From: Citrus sinensis | Taxonomy: Eukaryota; Streptophyta; Magnoliopsida; Sapindales; Rutaceae | Reading direction: 5' to 3' | Assembly: GCF_022201045.2 (NCBI RefSeq) | Contig: NC_068559.1 | Span: 24,807,501 to 24,871,500, forward strand | Length of the DNA stretch: 64,000 bases | Part shown: piece after piece, positions 36,014 to 47,747 of the stretch | Layout of the letters: each line of letters begins with the position of its first letter | How positions within the stretch are numbered: the stretch's first letter is position 1 | The notes under the pieces: model-generated | The model's database searches: none | The model's input: the letters and a program-made list of their open reading frames with translations, nothing else | Told to the model about the DNA's origin: nothing | Translations under genes and position numbers: made by a program

Positions 36014-36399
36014 CGATGCAGTAGAAGTTTAATATTCAAAATATTTCGTTGATTCTAGAGAATACTGGAACAAAAGAACAACTAAATTCACGTTGATTCA
36101 AAAGAATACCGTGAATTTAGGGGTTAAGACTCTTTGATTCCGCAGAATACCGAGAATTAACTGTTCAAATACTCACAAAGAGATTTGAAAATTGAAATAT
36201 TATTAAACTCAAAATTCTACCTTCAAAGGCTACAAGAGGGAGCTATTTATAGTAGTAATAATTATCCTAATTCATGAAGTAAAACAAAATCCTAAATTGA
36301 AAGGGAAACAAAATTCTAAATTAGAAAGGAATTAAAAAATTTTTAAACTTTAGTTAATAAGGAAACTAATCCTAGTATAATATAGATTCCTACTCTTCA
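36014..36399 (-). repeat. 5' LTR of the gypsy element
   Basis: Same length as the other LTR and collinear throughout. The inner terminal base has mutated (CGATGCAG instead of TGATGCAG on the plus strand), destroying the canonical CA end. It is followed inward by a 3-base spacer and the primer-binding site. Confidence 0.92.
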
Positions 36400-37507
36400 T
36401 CATCCACCCTAGCAACCTAAAAAAATCTTAAGTTTAATTTAAAACAATAAGTTAAAAAGATACACATAGATACTTGACTCAAAATAAAAATATTTTAGAC
36501 TTTCCTTCACCAATTTTTCGCATTTCTTGATAGAAAATTACAAAATATATTTTTATTTGTTTAGTTTCTTGGAACTAGCTAATCAATTAAGTCCCATTCA
36601 ATTTTTCTTTATTTGTTACTTTTCAGGACAGTGACTGTGTTGTTTGTCGGATTAAAAAACTTAAAGAAACTTGGGATACCTCTTTGAGGCAGAAAGTAGA
36701 AGAATTGACAGCGACAATAATGCTATTCTGGAGTATTGTGGATATAGCAACTACACGGTAATGGCGCCGATGAATCTCGACACAATTACAACTGAACAAA
36801 CGGCACAAGCAAGCAGCGGCAGCCGGCACTTCTGTGTCTCTTACGTAATATTTCAAAGAAGAAGATCACGTAATATGCACATGCAGCCCATAGGCTTACT
36901 ACTCATCTAGTGGGCGGAAGGCATGAACGTTTCACGCTCAGCGAACAAAGCCTTGGTCACTAAAGTTCTCGTTGACAGTACGAGGCTTTCAACCCATTCC
37001 TTATTTCAGCACTCAGTGCATAAGCTTAAGCGTGAAAGAAAATTGCGGACATACGCAAGAGTTACAATACAATGGTTGCTATGTCATTCCGTGGTCATCA
37101 GTGACTGTTCAATACAGAAACTTTTGGGTCCAATATCAAGATAACAAAGAAATAAAGAACCCCGGGGGGTGGGGGGAAACAAAAAATTGGATGAATGAAT
37201 TGCTACAATCGCCTTGACAAAAAGAACCAAAAAAAAAAAAAAATGAATTGCAGCAACTTTGTGCGACAAACTTTCTAATCTACAGCTTCGAGCAGAGCCC
37301 TTGGATCAGTTGTTGACATAAAATCTGTCGAGCACCTTGGCATACACAACAAATGCTGATGCAGTGAGACTATTCGTGCTGCGGCAATAGTAACAAGGGC
37401 GTAAGGTTATTACTGCCAATGATTTATCCTCCACCTCTGGACAGATTTTGAGTGATTACCAGAGACCCAAAAAAATGTACAAGTCGTATCATGTGATGCT
37501 AAATCAA
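36400..37507. other. Spacer and 3' flank of the QUL gene
   Basis: An acceptor-like TTTTCAG at about 36621-36627 is followed by a short open stretch on the plus strand (DSDCVVCRIKKLKETW...) that soon meets stops. It may be an exon remnant of an unrecognised gene, but nothing upstream supports it. A CCCCGGGGGGTGGGG tract lies at about 37161-37175. Confidence 0.35.
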
Positions 37508-40500
37508 TTATTTTTTCAAGAAAGGTTTTTGACAAACAAGTAGCCGTTGGTCACTCCCATTCTGAAGGTCGATCACCCTTGCTTCCCATCGCATCTGTGT
37601 AACAACCATTCGTGCCATCTCTATAGCTCCCAATTTATCAGAAATAACAACCCATCCCTGGTGACCAAACACATATCTCATATATCAAAATAAAGTGATG
37701 GTGGATTATTGACTGCTGTAAAACAATACCGGGAACAAGGAGCAAATGACCATAATAAACAACTTTGTAGGCTACAGCATAATGTTCAAGAATAAGCAGT
37801 TGGATAATAAACAAATGGAACGCAGAAAAAATACCTCAGGGCGTAGAATTCGATCCATCTCCAAAAATAAATCCATCAGATCGCACCTCTCTGAAGAGAG
37901 ATGTGAGAGGAGCCCATTTGCATGAAGCATGTCATATGTTCGGGGATAAGTGGGGAAGGGTTCACACCTGTGCCCATACAGATAGATCAGATCTGTAAAT
38001 CTAAATGATACAGCTGAGAGTCTGACACAGTAATTTTCTTCTCGACAAAATATTTCAATTCAGAACTAACAAATAACAAAAACAAAAAATAACTAGAATT
38101 TTTTAAATTTTGTCTTAAACATGCCTTTGAATTTTATGAAGGTCCTCAGCAAATACGTATAACTGTCTTGGGACATGTAGATCAAAGAAAGAGTCAAACA
38201 TAGTTATCATTTGAGGGATCTTGATTTCCTAAATTCCTGTTATATGGGCAAATTTTATATCTTAGAAATTTACTCTTCCCTAAGAAGTAAAGAAGTCAAC
38301 ATCCTCACTGAAAAAAAAATTGTAAAGAAGTCAACACAAAAAGGCTACAGAACAATTGTTAGCAACTTAATCTCAGCAGGTTTCAAAATCAGAAATTATT
38401 CAAATAGCATAAACCATTCAAAATAAAAACTTTTATCAACAAATTTGCCAGAAAATTCAATCAGGAAAACCTCAGAAGAAATTGAATTTTTGTTTTTATT
38501 TTTCTTTCTGCAAAACCAAGTGATCAATCCTGATTCTTAATCGGCTCAATTCTAAGATGCTTACAAACATCACACTCACAAATTTTATTTAACAAATCCA
38601 AAACTTAACTTACCAATCATGCAAAACACCAGCAAAGCCTTGATGAAGTATGAGTGGAAGCGTATTTCGAGCATTGACAGGCACAACATTCATCACCCAC
38701 ACAGATTTTTTCTCCTCCAAAAATGCAGCATTTAAACCCCCATAATGAGCATTCATGTCCATCACATTGCGTATCATGTTAAATGGAGGTAATGGATCTT
38801 CATCGCCTGGCCTCTTAGGATGGTCTGAGAAAATTAGGGGAGTGAGCAACGACCAGAAATTTTTCAGAGCTGACCTCCAGACCTGTAAGTCGTCAAAAAA
38901 ATCTTCAGGCTGGACTCCTGTAAGGACAAAACTCCATCAAAAAACTGGAACAGGAACAACACACCAATAAGGAATTAATACACAAGCTGCATGTAGCACA
39001 ACCAAAACAATACATTGGGAGAAGATAATCTTGAAACAATACTTTCCGTGAACTTCAAGCTCAGCTGAGCTCAGTTGGGAACCAGAGGACCTATTCTGGA
39101 TGGAAATCCAGCGCTTGCTGTTTGTTGCACTTATACATGAAACAAGGGGATGATAGTATGGTACAGCATCATGTTCTTCTTTGCAAAGTGGTAAACCATG
39201 CTTGCTATGTTATAGAAGAAAAAAAGAAGCATCAGAAGAGTTTTCCCTTAGAGCCATTACTTTGAGAAAGAAGTATGATAATTTCTCACAAACATAATTC
39301 AGTATAACAAGGCACATGGAAATATGGAAGTTACTAAAGTTAAAAAAACCTTCTACCTAGCAGCAAAACTAAAATAAGTTGTAATTCCTTTCAAAACAGA
39401 AAATAAACCTTTCAAAAAGAAATAAAGTGTAATAGAAAAGTGCTTATTGTTATAGAATCTCACCGAGATGTGTAGCAATGAGCATCAACAGTCTTTTGCC
39501 AAATGAAAGTCTCATCCTGCTGAGCAATTAAACTCCAACATATTTTTTCAGTGAATTCTTCCATTACCTTTAGCAAGCTTTTATTCTTCCTACTTGATGA
39601 ACTTCCCCGCGGCTTGCTTTCAGGCGAGGTTAAAACAAAGTAACCTCCGGGCTTGAGTAACCGGTCCGCTTCAATCAGAAATATGCCTTCTGTTTTGTGT
39701 AGTAATGGTCAGAAGCTAAGCAATGAGATTCTCAGAAGAAAGTAGTACGCACACACTAAAAATAAAAATTAAAGAAATCATGGCATTAGTTAACCAAATC
39801 ACATCGACAATAGCATAGACTTGATCATTGAAACGTCCAACACGAATACAGTGGTATATTACAAAAAACTCGAGTGTTTTATAATTCCTGAGAATTAAAA
39901 AAATTAAGTAATTCCAACATCAGATGTGTATTCTATGGTTTCCAATGTTTCTATCTCTCACCTTTTTTGTTTATCATTCAAACTAAAAAATATTGACCAT
40001 ATAAGTCTGGTTAAGACTATATCTGTGTCTGACAACCTAATAACATAGAATGTGATTTGGTGGAATATGCATTATTGGAATATTTTCACAAAGGAAAAAA
40101 TTTCTTATGTATAATGGCCTATTAATGCCAACAATCCAATTGGGATGAGATCTGCAGAGACGGCATTTCAGCATAGAAGTTCAGAATCAGTTCAATACAT
40201 GCTATTTGTCAATAAAATTATAACAATGGAGGGGCAGAGGACACAAAGAATTTTAGACAATTTTGAATATTAATAGACAGGAAATATAATTTCAGTTCAG
40301 GTTAAAAAAAAAAAAGGCTCATAAGATTTTAGCAAACAATCCAGCTGCGGCCAGCCATGCTAAGTTGCTAACAGCTCAAAATACAGCATCCAGTTTGAAT
40401 GCCATCTGGTCTTTGCCAAAATTTACCAGCAAATGGATTTCTTACCCTATACAGCCATCTTATCCTTCCTGATATTATTCTTGAGATACATCATTCCACT

Positions 40501-42207
40501 AAATTTCAGCACAGAAATTTAAAGAAGGTAGGCTCATATCAGTCAGGAATTCACTCAGGGTCGATAACCATATGATTCTTTCATTTATGGCCAAGCAGCA
40601 CCTATATGCTGTGGTTAAAACTAAATAAGCAGTAATAAAATACCTATGGATGTCAGTCAATGGATTAAAACAGTGAACCCCTATTTGTAACACTTTCAGA
40701 TAAGAACAATTCAGCACTGAAACAAACACAATAAATTTTAAGCAAACAACAGAAAGCAAAATATAGGATTCCAGCTACACTCACATTCCTTTCTCCAAAT
40801 AATATTTTGAATCAACCAAAAGAAAGCACACCGGTGACTAGAAGAAAAATGCTTAATAAGTCCAGATGTACCTTTTTGATCCCAAATGATCCCACACTGA
40901 GCACAATGAACCATGTCAAACGACAATGATGGATATGGAAGTTGTCTTGAGATGAAGTTGCCAATCATAGCTGGAAGACCTCTCTCAAGGGCCAACTGAA
41001 CTTGGCTGCCAGTTGCCTCATACACCGCAACACAAACAGCCATCAGCTTCAATGATACTAAATGAGCTCCAAAACTTCCAAATCCACAGCCAACATCAAG
41101 TACAGACTGAACCTGTAAGGGACATAGCAAAGATTAAAAATCATAATGCGAAGAGTTCTATTTTCCTTTCAAAAAGATAAAAGGGCAAAAGAAAAATTGC
41201 AAAATAGACACAAAACATGCCTGGGTTTTACTGCTAGAATAAAATGATACTAAAGTTTCTATTCAACAAACGCAAGCTCTTTTGGCAAGTTTTGACGTTA
41301 ATGTTAAAATATATGCATTAATAACCATGATATGCAAAGAAAACTTACACCGGCTTGAAGAAATTCAGAGTCAGTTCCTAGCCCTATCATCTCAGCAATC
41401 TGGCGAGAATAATCTTTGACACCGTCAAATACCAATCCATCTTCAGAATGAAATGCAATTTGATTCTCTTCCAGTAACATCAACCTAGCAGATTTATTAC
41501 AGATGACAAAGACATGACTAAATCATCATATCTCACAAATCCAACAAAAAACAGAGAGGAGAACAATAAACTTTGAATGAAACTATGCAATCCTAATGAT
41601 TTGAGCAAATCATGCAACTGTAGAGGATCAATGTAAGTTTCAATTTAACACTTACAACCACCGAAGAATCATGTTTAGCATAAATTAAGGAGTACCTCTT
41701 TGTCATGCTTCCAGAAGAAAGAAATTGGTCTTTTGTTATCTTCACATTTGCACTCCATATCACATCTCTACCAGCTGGCCACCTCAAGGGGATCTTATAA
41801 TCCTTTGGGGGCCGAACCAAACACCGGTCTCCTAGTCCTGACATTCCACAATGCCGATCAAACTCCTCTCCCTCTTTAAACCCAGCCAACAAATTTGCTG
41901 ACACATTGTAACAAGGCACAAAGTTTTCTCTTTCTTTGCCACAAAGATCAAGCTCCTTTGGCCTAGTTGTTCCCAATGAAAGAGTTCTAAGCTCCAAATA
42001 ATCAACCGCAGCTTGCTCCTTTAGCCTCCTATAGCTTGAATAAATATTGGGTTTCGAGGATGAAGTTACAAAGTCTAAGGTATTAGAGGTTGATGATCCT
42101 AATACAGCAATTAGCGCAACAATGCTTAAAAAGCATAATAACAACCAGCTGAGTGGGGGTCCGCGGCCAAGAATAACAGACAGTTTATTGCACCAGGGGC
42201 TTCTCAT
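37508..42207 (-). CDS. QUL1: QUASIMODO2-like Golgi methyltransferase (DUF248/PMT family)
   Basis: Eight minus-strand exons: 42207-41696, 41484-41349, 41112-40872, 39689-39464, 39204-39047, 38917-38614, 37967-37835 and 37657-37508; 619 residues. The true start is the ATG giving MRSPWCNK; two codons upstream the frame begins with a TTG. A type II Golgi anchor (about residues 19-37) precedes a lumenal methyltransferase region: LCGKERENFVPCYN, SAM-binding VLDVGCGFGSFG (220-231), GIIWDQKEGIFLIEADRLLKPGG, a second half with RNVMDMNAHYGG, and the end QRLLVCQKPF. QUA2 and the QUL proteins act in homogalacturonan synthesis and methylesterification and in cell adhesion. Odd: exon 5 joins exon 6 in frame only if the intron starts with GA (plus-strand 39046-39045). 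The family is certain; QUL rather than QUA2 is inferred from the N-terminus and from the DRL1 neighbour. Confidence 0.88.
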
Positions 42208-44111
42208 GTCCAAATTGCTGATCGCCTATACAGTCTAGAGTTTCAAAGTCCACTAGATAGCAAATCCCTTTAATGTATTAATCCAGGAACAACGAAAACC
42301 ATAACCTATCATAACACATAAGTTCCGATATATGTTACCATGAATCCGTACAACTAAAACAAGCATTGAGATACTCCTTTTTAAACTAAATCTCCAATAA
42401 AATGCACAGAGATTTCACGTGTGATTGGAGCATCACACACACTCACATTACTAAAAACGCACGAACCAGATCACCACACCCAAGTTTGAGTTCCTGATTA
42501 CAGATCAGTAATTCACAAAAACTGAACAGTGTAGCAGAACCAAAAGTCCAAATCACACCGAAAAAAGAATAAAGTTCTCTCAGAATAGTAATGCTGATTG
42601 TACACTACTGAGTAATGCCAATTGTAGAAACACCACCCTGCAACAGCAAGTAATCAACCAACCAATCAGATCAATCTGCAATAAGAAAAGTCAAAGATCC
42701 ACCGAATCAATATCACACAATTAATTTAGATTCAGTAACGGCTGGCATGAATGTTCCCCAAAAAAAAGAAAAAAGAAAAACTATCATTTGCTTTACACAA
42801 CTTCAACTACCCAAAAGACCAGAATGCAAAAGTTCCCATTTCTATAATCAACTATAGGAAACCCAGATCTCAAAAAAGAAATCAGATCAAGAGCACAATA
42901 AGAGATGAAAAGAAAAGAAAAATGAAAACAAAATTAGGGATTTTGAATGCGCACCAATTGAAAGAGTCGTTGAATCAGTGAAGAACAAAGATTGAAAGCA
43001 AACAGAGCTACTTTTGTTAAGCGTCCAGTTATATATCGAACTCAAGTTTTTGGGGATTGTGTTGGGTTGGAAATAAATACTTTAATTAAATCAGATCTGA
43101 AAAACAATCAAAGGCTCTAACTTTTAGACAAAACAAACAGGCAGCAAATCATTTCTCCTCTACAACACAAATAAGGAATAATTGTAATTTATGTTGCAAG
43201 CTTTTGCTTTTAGTGCCACTATTAAATTTGTTTGTTCTGTCAATTACGCAGCTACGCTGCGCCAGCCTTAAAAAAAGATTCAAGCCCATCTGGCATTTGC
43301 TAGAATGACAGGTGGTATTGCACTAGTGGGTGGCTTGGCCAGATTCTGGCCTTGGATTTGGTACAGAAGTGGAATGGGCGGTTGTGATTTTGCCCGTCAT
43401 CTGATTATGGAGTATAATACCCTTTATTTAAGTCTGCGATTAGCTGGATTTAATTAACAGAGACAGCGTTAAAATGTACCACTTGTCAAAACAGAATCAG
43501 AATGGACTCTGCATTGATTTTTTGCTTTCAAGCATTTCAGCATGTCAAATGACACCAACGCGAAACATGAAAGTTTCTTTTGGGTTCTTATTTTCATTCT
43601 CAACAGAAAAATTGATCCCGTCAAAATCAGGGGGTTTCTTTGCCCATTACTCATTTACCAACTTAATTTTTTCTAATTTAATTGGGTTGATGGAAATTTG
43701 ATAGCCTAACTTAATCGCTGATGCCAACCTGTAGATTAGATTTGGTTCTAGATTGACTATTCGGCCGTAATAAAAAATGTTGGTAGAAGCCTTGGGCTAT
43801 TAATTTCTCAAGTACTGCTCTGCTCGACACGAATCCTTGACAGAAATTTATTGATCGCACGTCTGCTAGGAAATGGTACAATGGTGCCCAATGATAAATG
43901 AAAAATGATAATTAGGCTTTCTCTGATGCAATAGATGCGAAAAACACAACATTCTTTTTTCTTTTTTTTATTTCTTTCCCCGGAAAGCAATACATTACTT
44001 CTTAGTACAAAGCCATTCATATTGCAACACAACCTAGAAGAGTATTCAAAAACTCAAAAGGAGGATTAACCCAGAGATGTATCAAATAGCTTACTAAAAC
44101 ATCGTCATCCT
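42208..44111. other. QUL 5' flank and spacer to DRL1
   Basis: Probably includes a 5' untranslated intron for the minus-strand methyltransferase, with acceptor-like TATAG near 42225 and donor-like G|GTGCGC near 42950; this is tentative. The rest is AT-rich spacer and the DRL1 3' flank. The short frames at 42751-42981 and 43474-43701 are not recognisable. Confidence 0.4.
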
Positions 44112-45023
44112 TCAAACAGTTGTTTCTAGTTCCCTATTCAAGTAGTCAACAAACATCCGCTTTGCACTGTCAGCATCTGAGGGAGGTGGTGGTCCACTCA
44201 AACTTGTTTGCCCTGTCAATTTGATGAATGTTCTTCGCAGCCTTCGTAGCTCTGGCAGCCCAACTGACCTTGAAATACTGATATTTGGTAAACCCTGCCC
44301 AAGAGATATCCCATTCATGGGCCCTCCAAGAGCCTTGGATTGCGCTTCGACAACGGCATTAATCACCTCTTGAGTTGCTCTGTCTAATTCATACAATGAA
44401 TTTGCCTCAGAGAATCGTGTATTTTGTGTTGCAATTGTTGGCTGTAAGATCTTAACATCCCGTGATTTTGAATCCACCTTTTTGGTTAGATAAGCAACGG
44501 CGTCCAAAATGGCGGCGGAAGAATTTTCTATTGCATCTTTATATGGGCACAGTTCAAACAAAGGGGAATCCCACCGATTTCTTCTATCTGGCTTCTCGAA
44601 CCTTCTTACCAAATCTTCAAATATCTTATCATCATAAGCGGCTTCTCCTTTCTCATGGCGCTCTTTATTCCATTTTCTACAATGATCTTCTTCCAAGTCG
44701 CAATACAGAACACAGTATCTAATCCCTGCAGCACGAGCCAAGCACCATAACTCATATCTGTAGCCCTTGATACTGTTCAAAGAATCTACTATTATAATAT
44801 TATCTTTGGACACAGATCTATCAACTTCAGACCTGAGAACTCCACGCAAATTCTTCTCTGCAGGCATACTGGCATAGCTCTGATTGCGATCAAGATGAAA
44901 AGAAGCTTCATCAATAATCCTGACAGTCTCTTTTGCCTCTGATTCTTTTAGAGCTTCAGCTAGACATGTTGCTGCCAGTGACTTTCCACTGCTCGGTTGC
45001 CCACAGATTACAACCAATGCCAT
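44112..45023 (-). CDS. DRL1: KTI12/DRL1 Elongator-associated P-loop protein
   Basis: A single uninterrupted 303-residue frame starting MALVVICGQPSSGKS, the length expected for plant DRL1 (ELO4). The P-loop GQPSSGKS occupies residues 8-15. DNIIIVDSLNSIKGYRYELWC is the Walker B/switch region, and CDLEEDHCRKWN and RFEKPDRRNRWDSPLF are KTI12 signatures. The C-terminal half (KTI12-specific, tRNA-binding in yeast) ends with a helix-rich RRLRRTFIKL...YLNREL. Kti12 is an ATPase that binds tRNA and regulates the Elongator complex, which modifies wobble uridines. Arabidopsis drl1 mutants have narrow leaves and defective meristems. The coding frame is intronless, but the 5' untranslated region appears split: CTCAG|GGCC lies about 20 bases before the ATG and a leader exon lies near 46 kb. 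Confidence 0.95.
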   Translation of the reverse strand: MALVVICGQPSSGKSLAATCLAEALKESEAKETVRIIDEASFHLDRNQSYASMPAEKNLRGVLRSEVDRSVSKDNIIIVDSLNSIKGYRYELWCLARAAGIRYCVLYCDLEEDHCRKWNKERHEKGEAAYDDKIFEDLVRRFEKPDRRNRWDSPLFELCPYKDAIENSSAAILDAVAYLTKKVDSKSRDVKILQPTIATQNTRFSEANSLYELDRATQEVINAVVEAQSKALGGPMNGISLGQGLPNISISRSVGLPELRRLRRTFIKLTGQTSLSGPPPPSDADSAKRMFVDYLNRELETTV

Positions 45024-45299
45024 CAGTCAAAACAGTTGGCCCTGAGATTAGACTAGAACATCAGTAACGATCCTTTTTGCCTCTAATCACTCATACACTG
45101 TGTATCACACTTCTTCCCAATCCCAAGTCCAAAATCATTAAAAAGACAGAAAGATTTGAAAACAACAATATTGAATAGAACTCTTGCTCTCATCCCATTC
45201 TAATAAATTTTGATAATAAAATAAAAGATCAGCTACAGAATAGAAGAATTTTGAAGATCAGGCTAATCAGATCAACAGTAATGGAATATAGATACTAAG

Positions 45300-45560
45300 G
45301 GATGGGCATATCAGGTTTCGGGGGTTGTTCGGGTTTCAGTTTGGGTTACAAGCAGTTCGGATGGGAGAATTCAACCCAATCAAATTCAAAAAGCAAACCA
45401 AACCGAAAGCGAATTTAATTCGGCTCGGTTGAGTTTGGGTTCGAGTTTTGGATCGGTTAGAATTGCAAATTCAGATATAAATTTCAGTTTTGGTTGCAAT
45501 TCGGGTTACAACCTATTCCAAAATTCAATTCAATTTCAAAATGAATCAAGTACCAGCCCA
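45300..45560. repeat. Degenerate TTCGGGTT/GGTTCGG-type minisatellite
   Basis: Many short variants of GGGTTTCGG, TTCGGGTT, GGTTCGAG and GGATCGGTT occur over about 260 bases, within the probable 5' untranslated intron of DRL1. Plant genomes often carry such cryptically simple tracts. No function is claimed. Confidence 0.55.
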
Positions 45561-45933
45561 GCTCAATGATGCAAAAATGAAAACAAAAATGAATACCAAC
45601 TACCAAGCAACCACAACAAGTATTTAAAAAAAAAAAAAAGCTGACGAAAAAGAAAAAAAATAACGCGCAATCCAGTACCAAGGCCGCAAGCTACTGAAGT
45701 TACAACTCCAAATGACAAACATATATAATAGATTGATATTTCATCACCATCAACACTCAAGACAAGAACAATTACAATATTAAGAAACTAAATCAGCAAC
45801 AAGTACAAACAGCCATTATACAAAGAAGATTGAACAGTTTCAGTGCCTGTAACGCCTCTTAAAAAGCCCAAAATAAGATTGAATTTCAAACATCCATTCA
45901 TGCACAATTTGGAATCGCACGTATAACCTCACC

Positions 45934-46130
45934 TTATGGCGCTGACGGCAGCGAACGAAGCCGGAGGCAGCGACCGCAGAGGCGGCAGCAACTGGAACGA
46001 GGAAGCAAATCGAGAACGGCTAGAAGCTGCAGCGCTGGCACACTTGAACGAAAGTGACAGCGGCGGCAGCGTGGGCGTGGGTGTGTGCGAGTGAATTTGT
46101 CGTTCTCTCTCTTTCACAATACAAAGAAGT
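45934..46130 (-). other. Probable DRL1 5' untranslated exon
   Basis: GC-rich sequence on the minus strand (CTCTCTCTTTCAC then CCGCTGTCACTTTCG...) ends in CCATAAG|GTGAGG, a strong donor. The matching acceptor CTAATCTCAG|GGCC lies about 20 bases before the DRL1 ATG, implying a ~0.9-kb leader intron. The open frame across it lacks an ATG, so no upstream ORF is evident. Inferred; transcript evidence would settle it. Confidence 0.45.
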
Positions 46131-47747
46131 AAAGAAAGAGAAAGGGAATTAGGGAATTAGGGATGGTAAAATTTATCTGCGTCGTCACCGTTTATACGAG
46201 CATTGGTTTTTTTGTGATGCGGATACACTATTAAATAATATAATTTAATAATTTTTTTTATACCAACACACTTTTAAATTATATCTAATAGTTAATTAAA
46301 ACGATTTTATCAAATTATATAGTTTAATAATGGTTTTAAAATTGATTCTATTAAATTTTATAAATTAATAGCGTGACCTTGTTAAAAAAAAGGTTAATAA
46401 CGTGTTCACATTAAAAATAATAATTAATAACATGTTCGCATTAAAAAAAATGAGGATGTCTATAATAAAATAGTGTTATATATAAATTTTGAACTTTATT
46501 AAATCATGCGATTTAATAATTTTTTTAAACTTAAATAAAGTAAAAGATTTTAAACTAAAACTCTGTAATGAAATTTAAACGACTATCAAGTATTTATTTA
46601 ATGATTATTTATTTATTTATTTTAATATTGTCAAAATTTTTATAAAACCTAGTCCAATCTTGTATTACACTAAAAACAAGATAATATTATTATAATCCAA
46701 TTGGTATTTTAAGTAAATGGGAGTGGAGAATATTTTAGCAAACTAAAATAATCCATCCATATTTTTAATATATAAATATGTTCACCTTTGACCCATACAA
46801 TAAAATATTTTAATGGACTAATATGTTAAAATTTTAAAACTTAATTTTTCCTTTTTTTTATTTTAATAAACAGAATGGACTACATCTTTAATAATCAAGC
46901 AAGTGCATCCATGTCGTTGAAATAGCTTTTGCAACTTGGGTTAGATTTAATGGTTGGATCACAAAAAGTCAAAGGATAGTGTATGAAACTATAGTTATAT
47001 TGTAGTTGGACCCTTATACGTAATACTCGTTTGGTTTAAGATTCTTAACTTTATTAAAATTTAAGAAAATAATTAAATTGTGTAGTTTAATAGTATGATA
47101 GATTTAATAATATAATGCAATTATAATATTAAATTGCTTTCGCCGTATTACACTATCTAATTGAGCTCAACTCGAACCGGAATAAAACCGACAGCTGCCC
47201 AGCGTTCGCTCAAAGCTAACCTAACAGAACCGAATTAGCTCTTTCAAACGAACTTTAATCGAACCATCCGGTTGGGATATTTGTCATTTTGTGTTTTTTT
47301 AATTTCCCCAATTTTTATCAAAAGCATAAACTTTTTTTTTTCCGAACGGATCAGGTTCATCATTCAAATAGAAACAGTACTTTTTACACGGATTCATTAT
47401 TTGGAGGGGAGTTTAGAATTACGATTGAAAAACAAATTAAAGCAAAAACAAAATAAAACTGAAATTGATAGACCATGGTGGCTTTTTGCGTGAGAAGACA
47501 TAAACAGATTCAATATTAAGAGGGGAGGTTAGAATTATAAATCAAATCAATACTTGTTTTACCTATTTCAGAAATCAAACGGTAAATTCATCCATGAATC
47601 TTCTGCCAGTTCTTTATTTCAGCACAGAAATCATTATGCTCCATCTTTCCATGAAAAAAAGAAAAAAGAAAAAAAATCAGTCTCCAGCGGAGACTCTCCA
47701 CTCGGCCGATGGTGGCCAAGTAATCGGCTGTGACTGTTCCTAAGTCA
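46131..47747. other. AT-rich spacer
   Basis: Very AT-rich. A ~45-base partial duplication of 'TTAATAACGTGTTCACATTAA' and 'TTAATAACATGTTCGCATTAA' lies at about 46393-46448. The frames at 47272-47493 and 47588-47818 are not genes; the latter overlaps NAC exon 3 in the wrong frame. Confidence 0.45.

Larger units (their letters stand above)
30625..36399 (-). mobile_element. Complete but inactive Ty3/gypsy LTR retrotransposon
   Basis: A 5,775-bp element on the minus strand, with equal-length 386-bp LTRs at 30625-31010 (3' LTR) and 36014-36399 (5' LTR). By eye the LTRs differ at about 18 positions (~5%), 16 of them transitions. A primer-binding site complementary to initiator tRNA-Met (TGGTATCAGAGCC) and a polypurine tract sit where expected. 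Domain order is gag with zinc knuckle, protease, reverse transcriptase, RNase H, integrase, the gypsy order. The frame is broken by many stops and at least one frameshift, so the copy cannot make a full polyprotein. The 5-bp flanks (TCTAC left, TCATC right on the plus strand) match at only three of five positions, so the target duplication has decayed or the assignment is off by a few bases. Confidence 0.95.

Noticed and set aside
36620-36780. Exon-like stretch after TTTTCAG (DSDCVVCRIKKLKETW)
   Set aside because: Attractive acceptor, but no upstream exon, no known domain, and stops soon follow. Kept only as a note in the spacer description.
39038-39046. Cryptic GT donor for QUL exon 5 (GAAA|GTATTG)
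   Set aside because: It causes a frameshift and premature stop. The conserved protein join requires the GA donor four bases earlier, although transcripts should decide.
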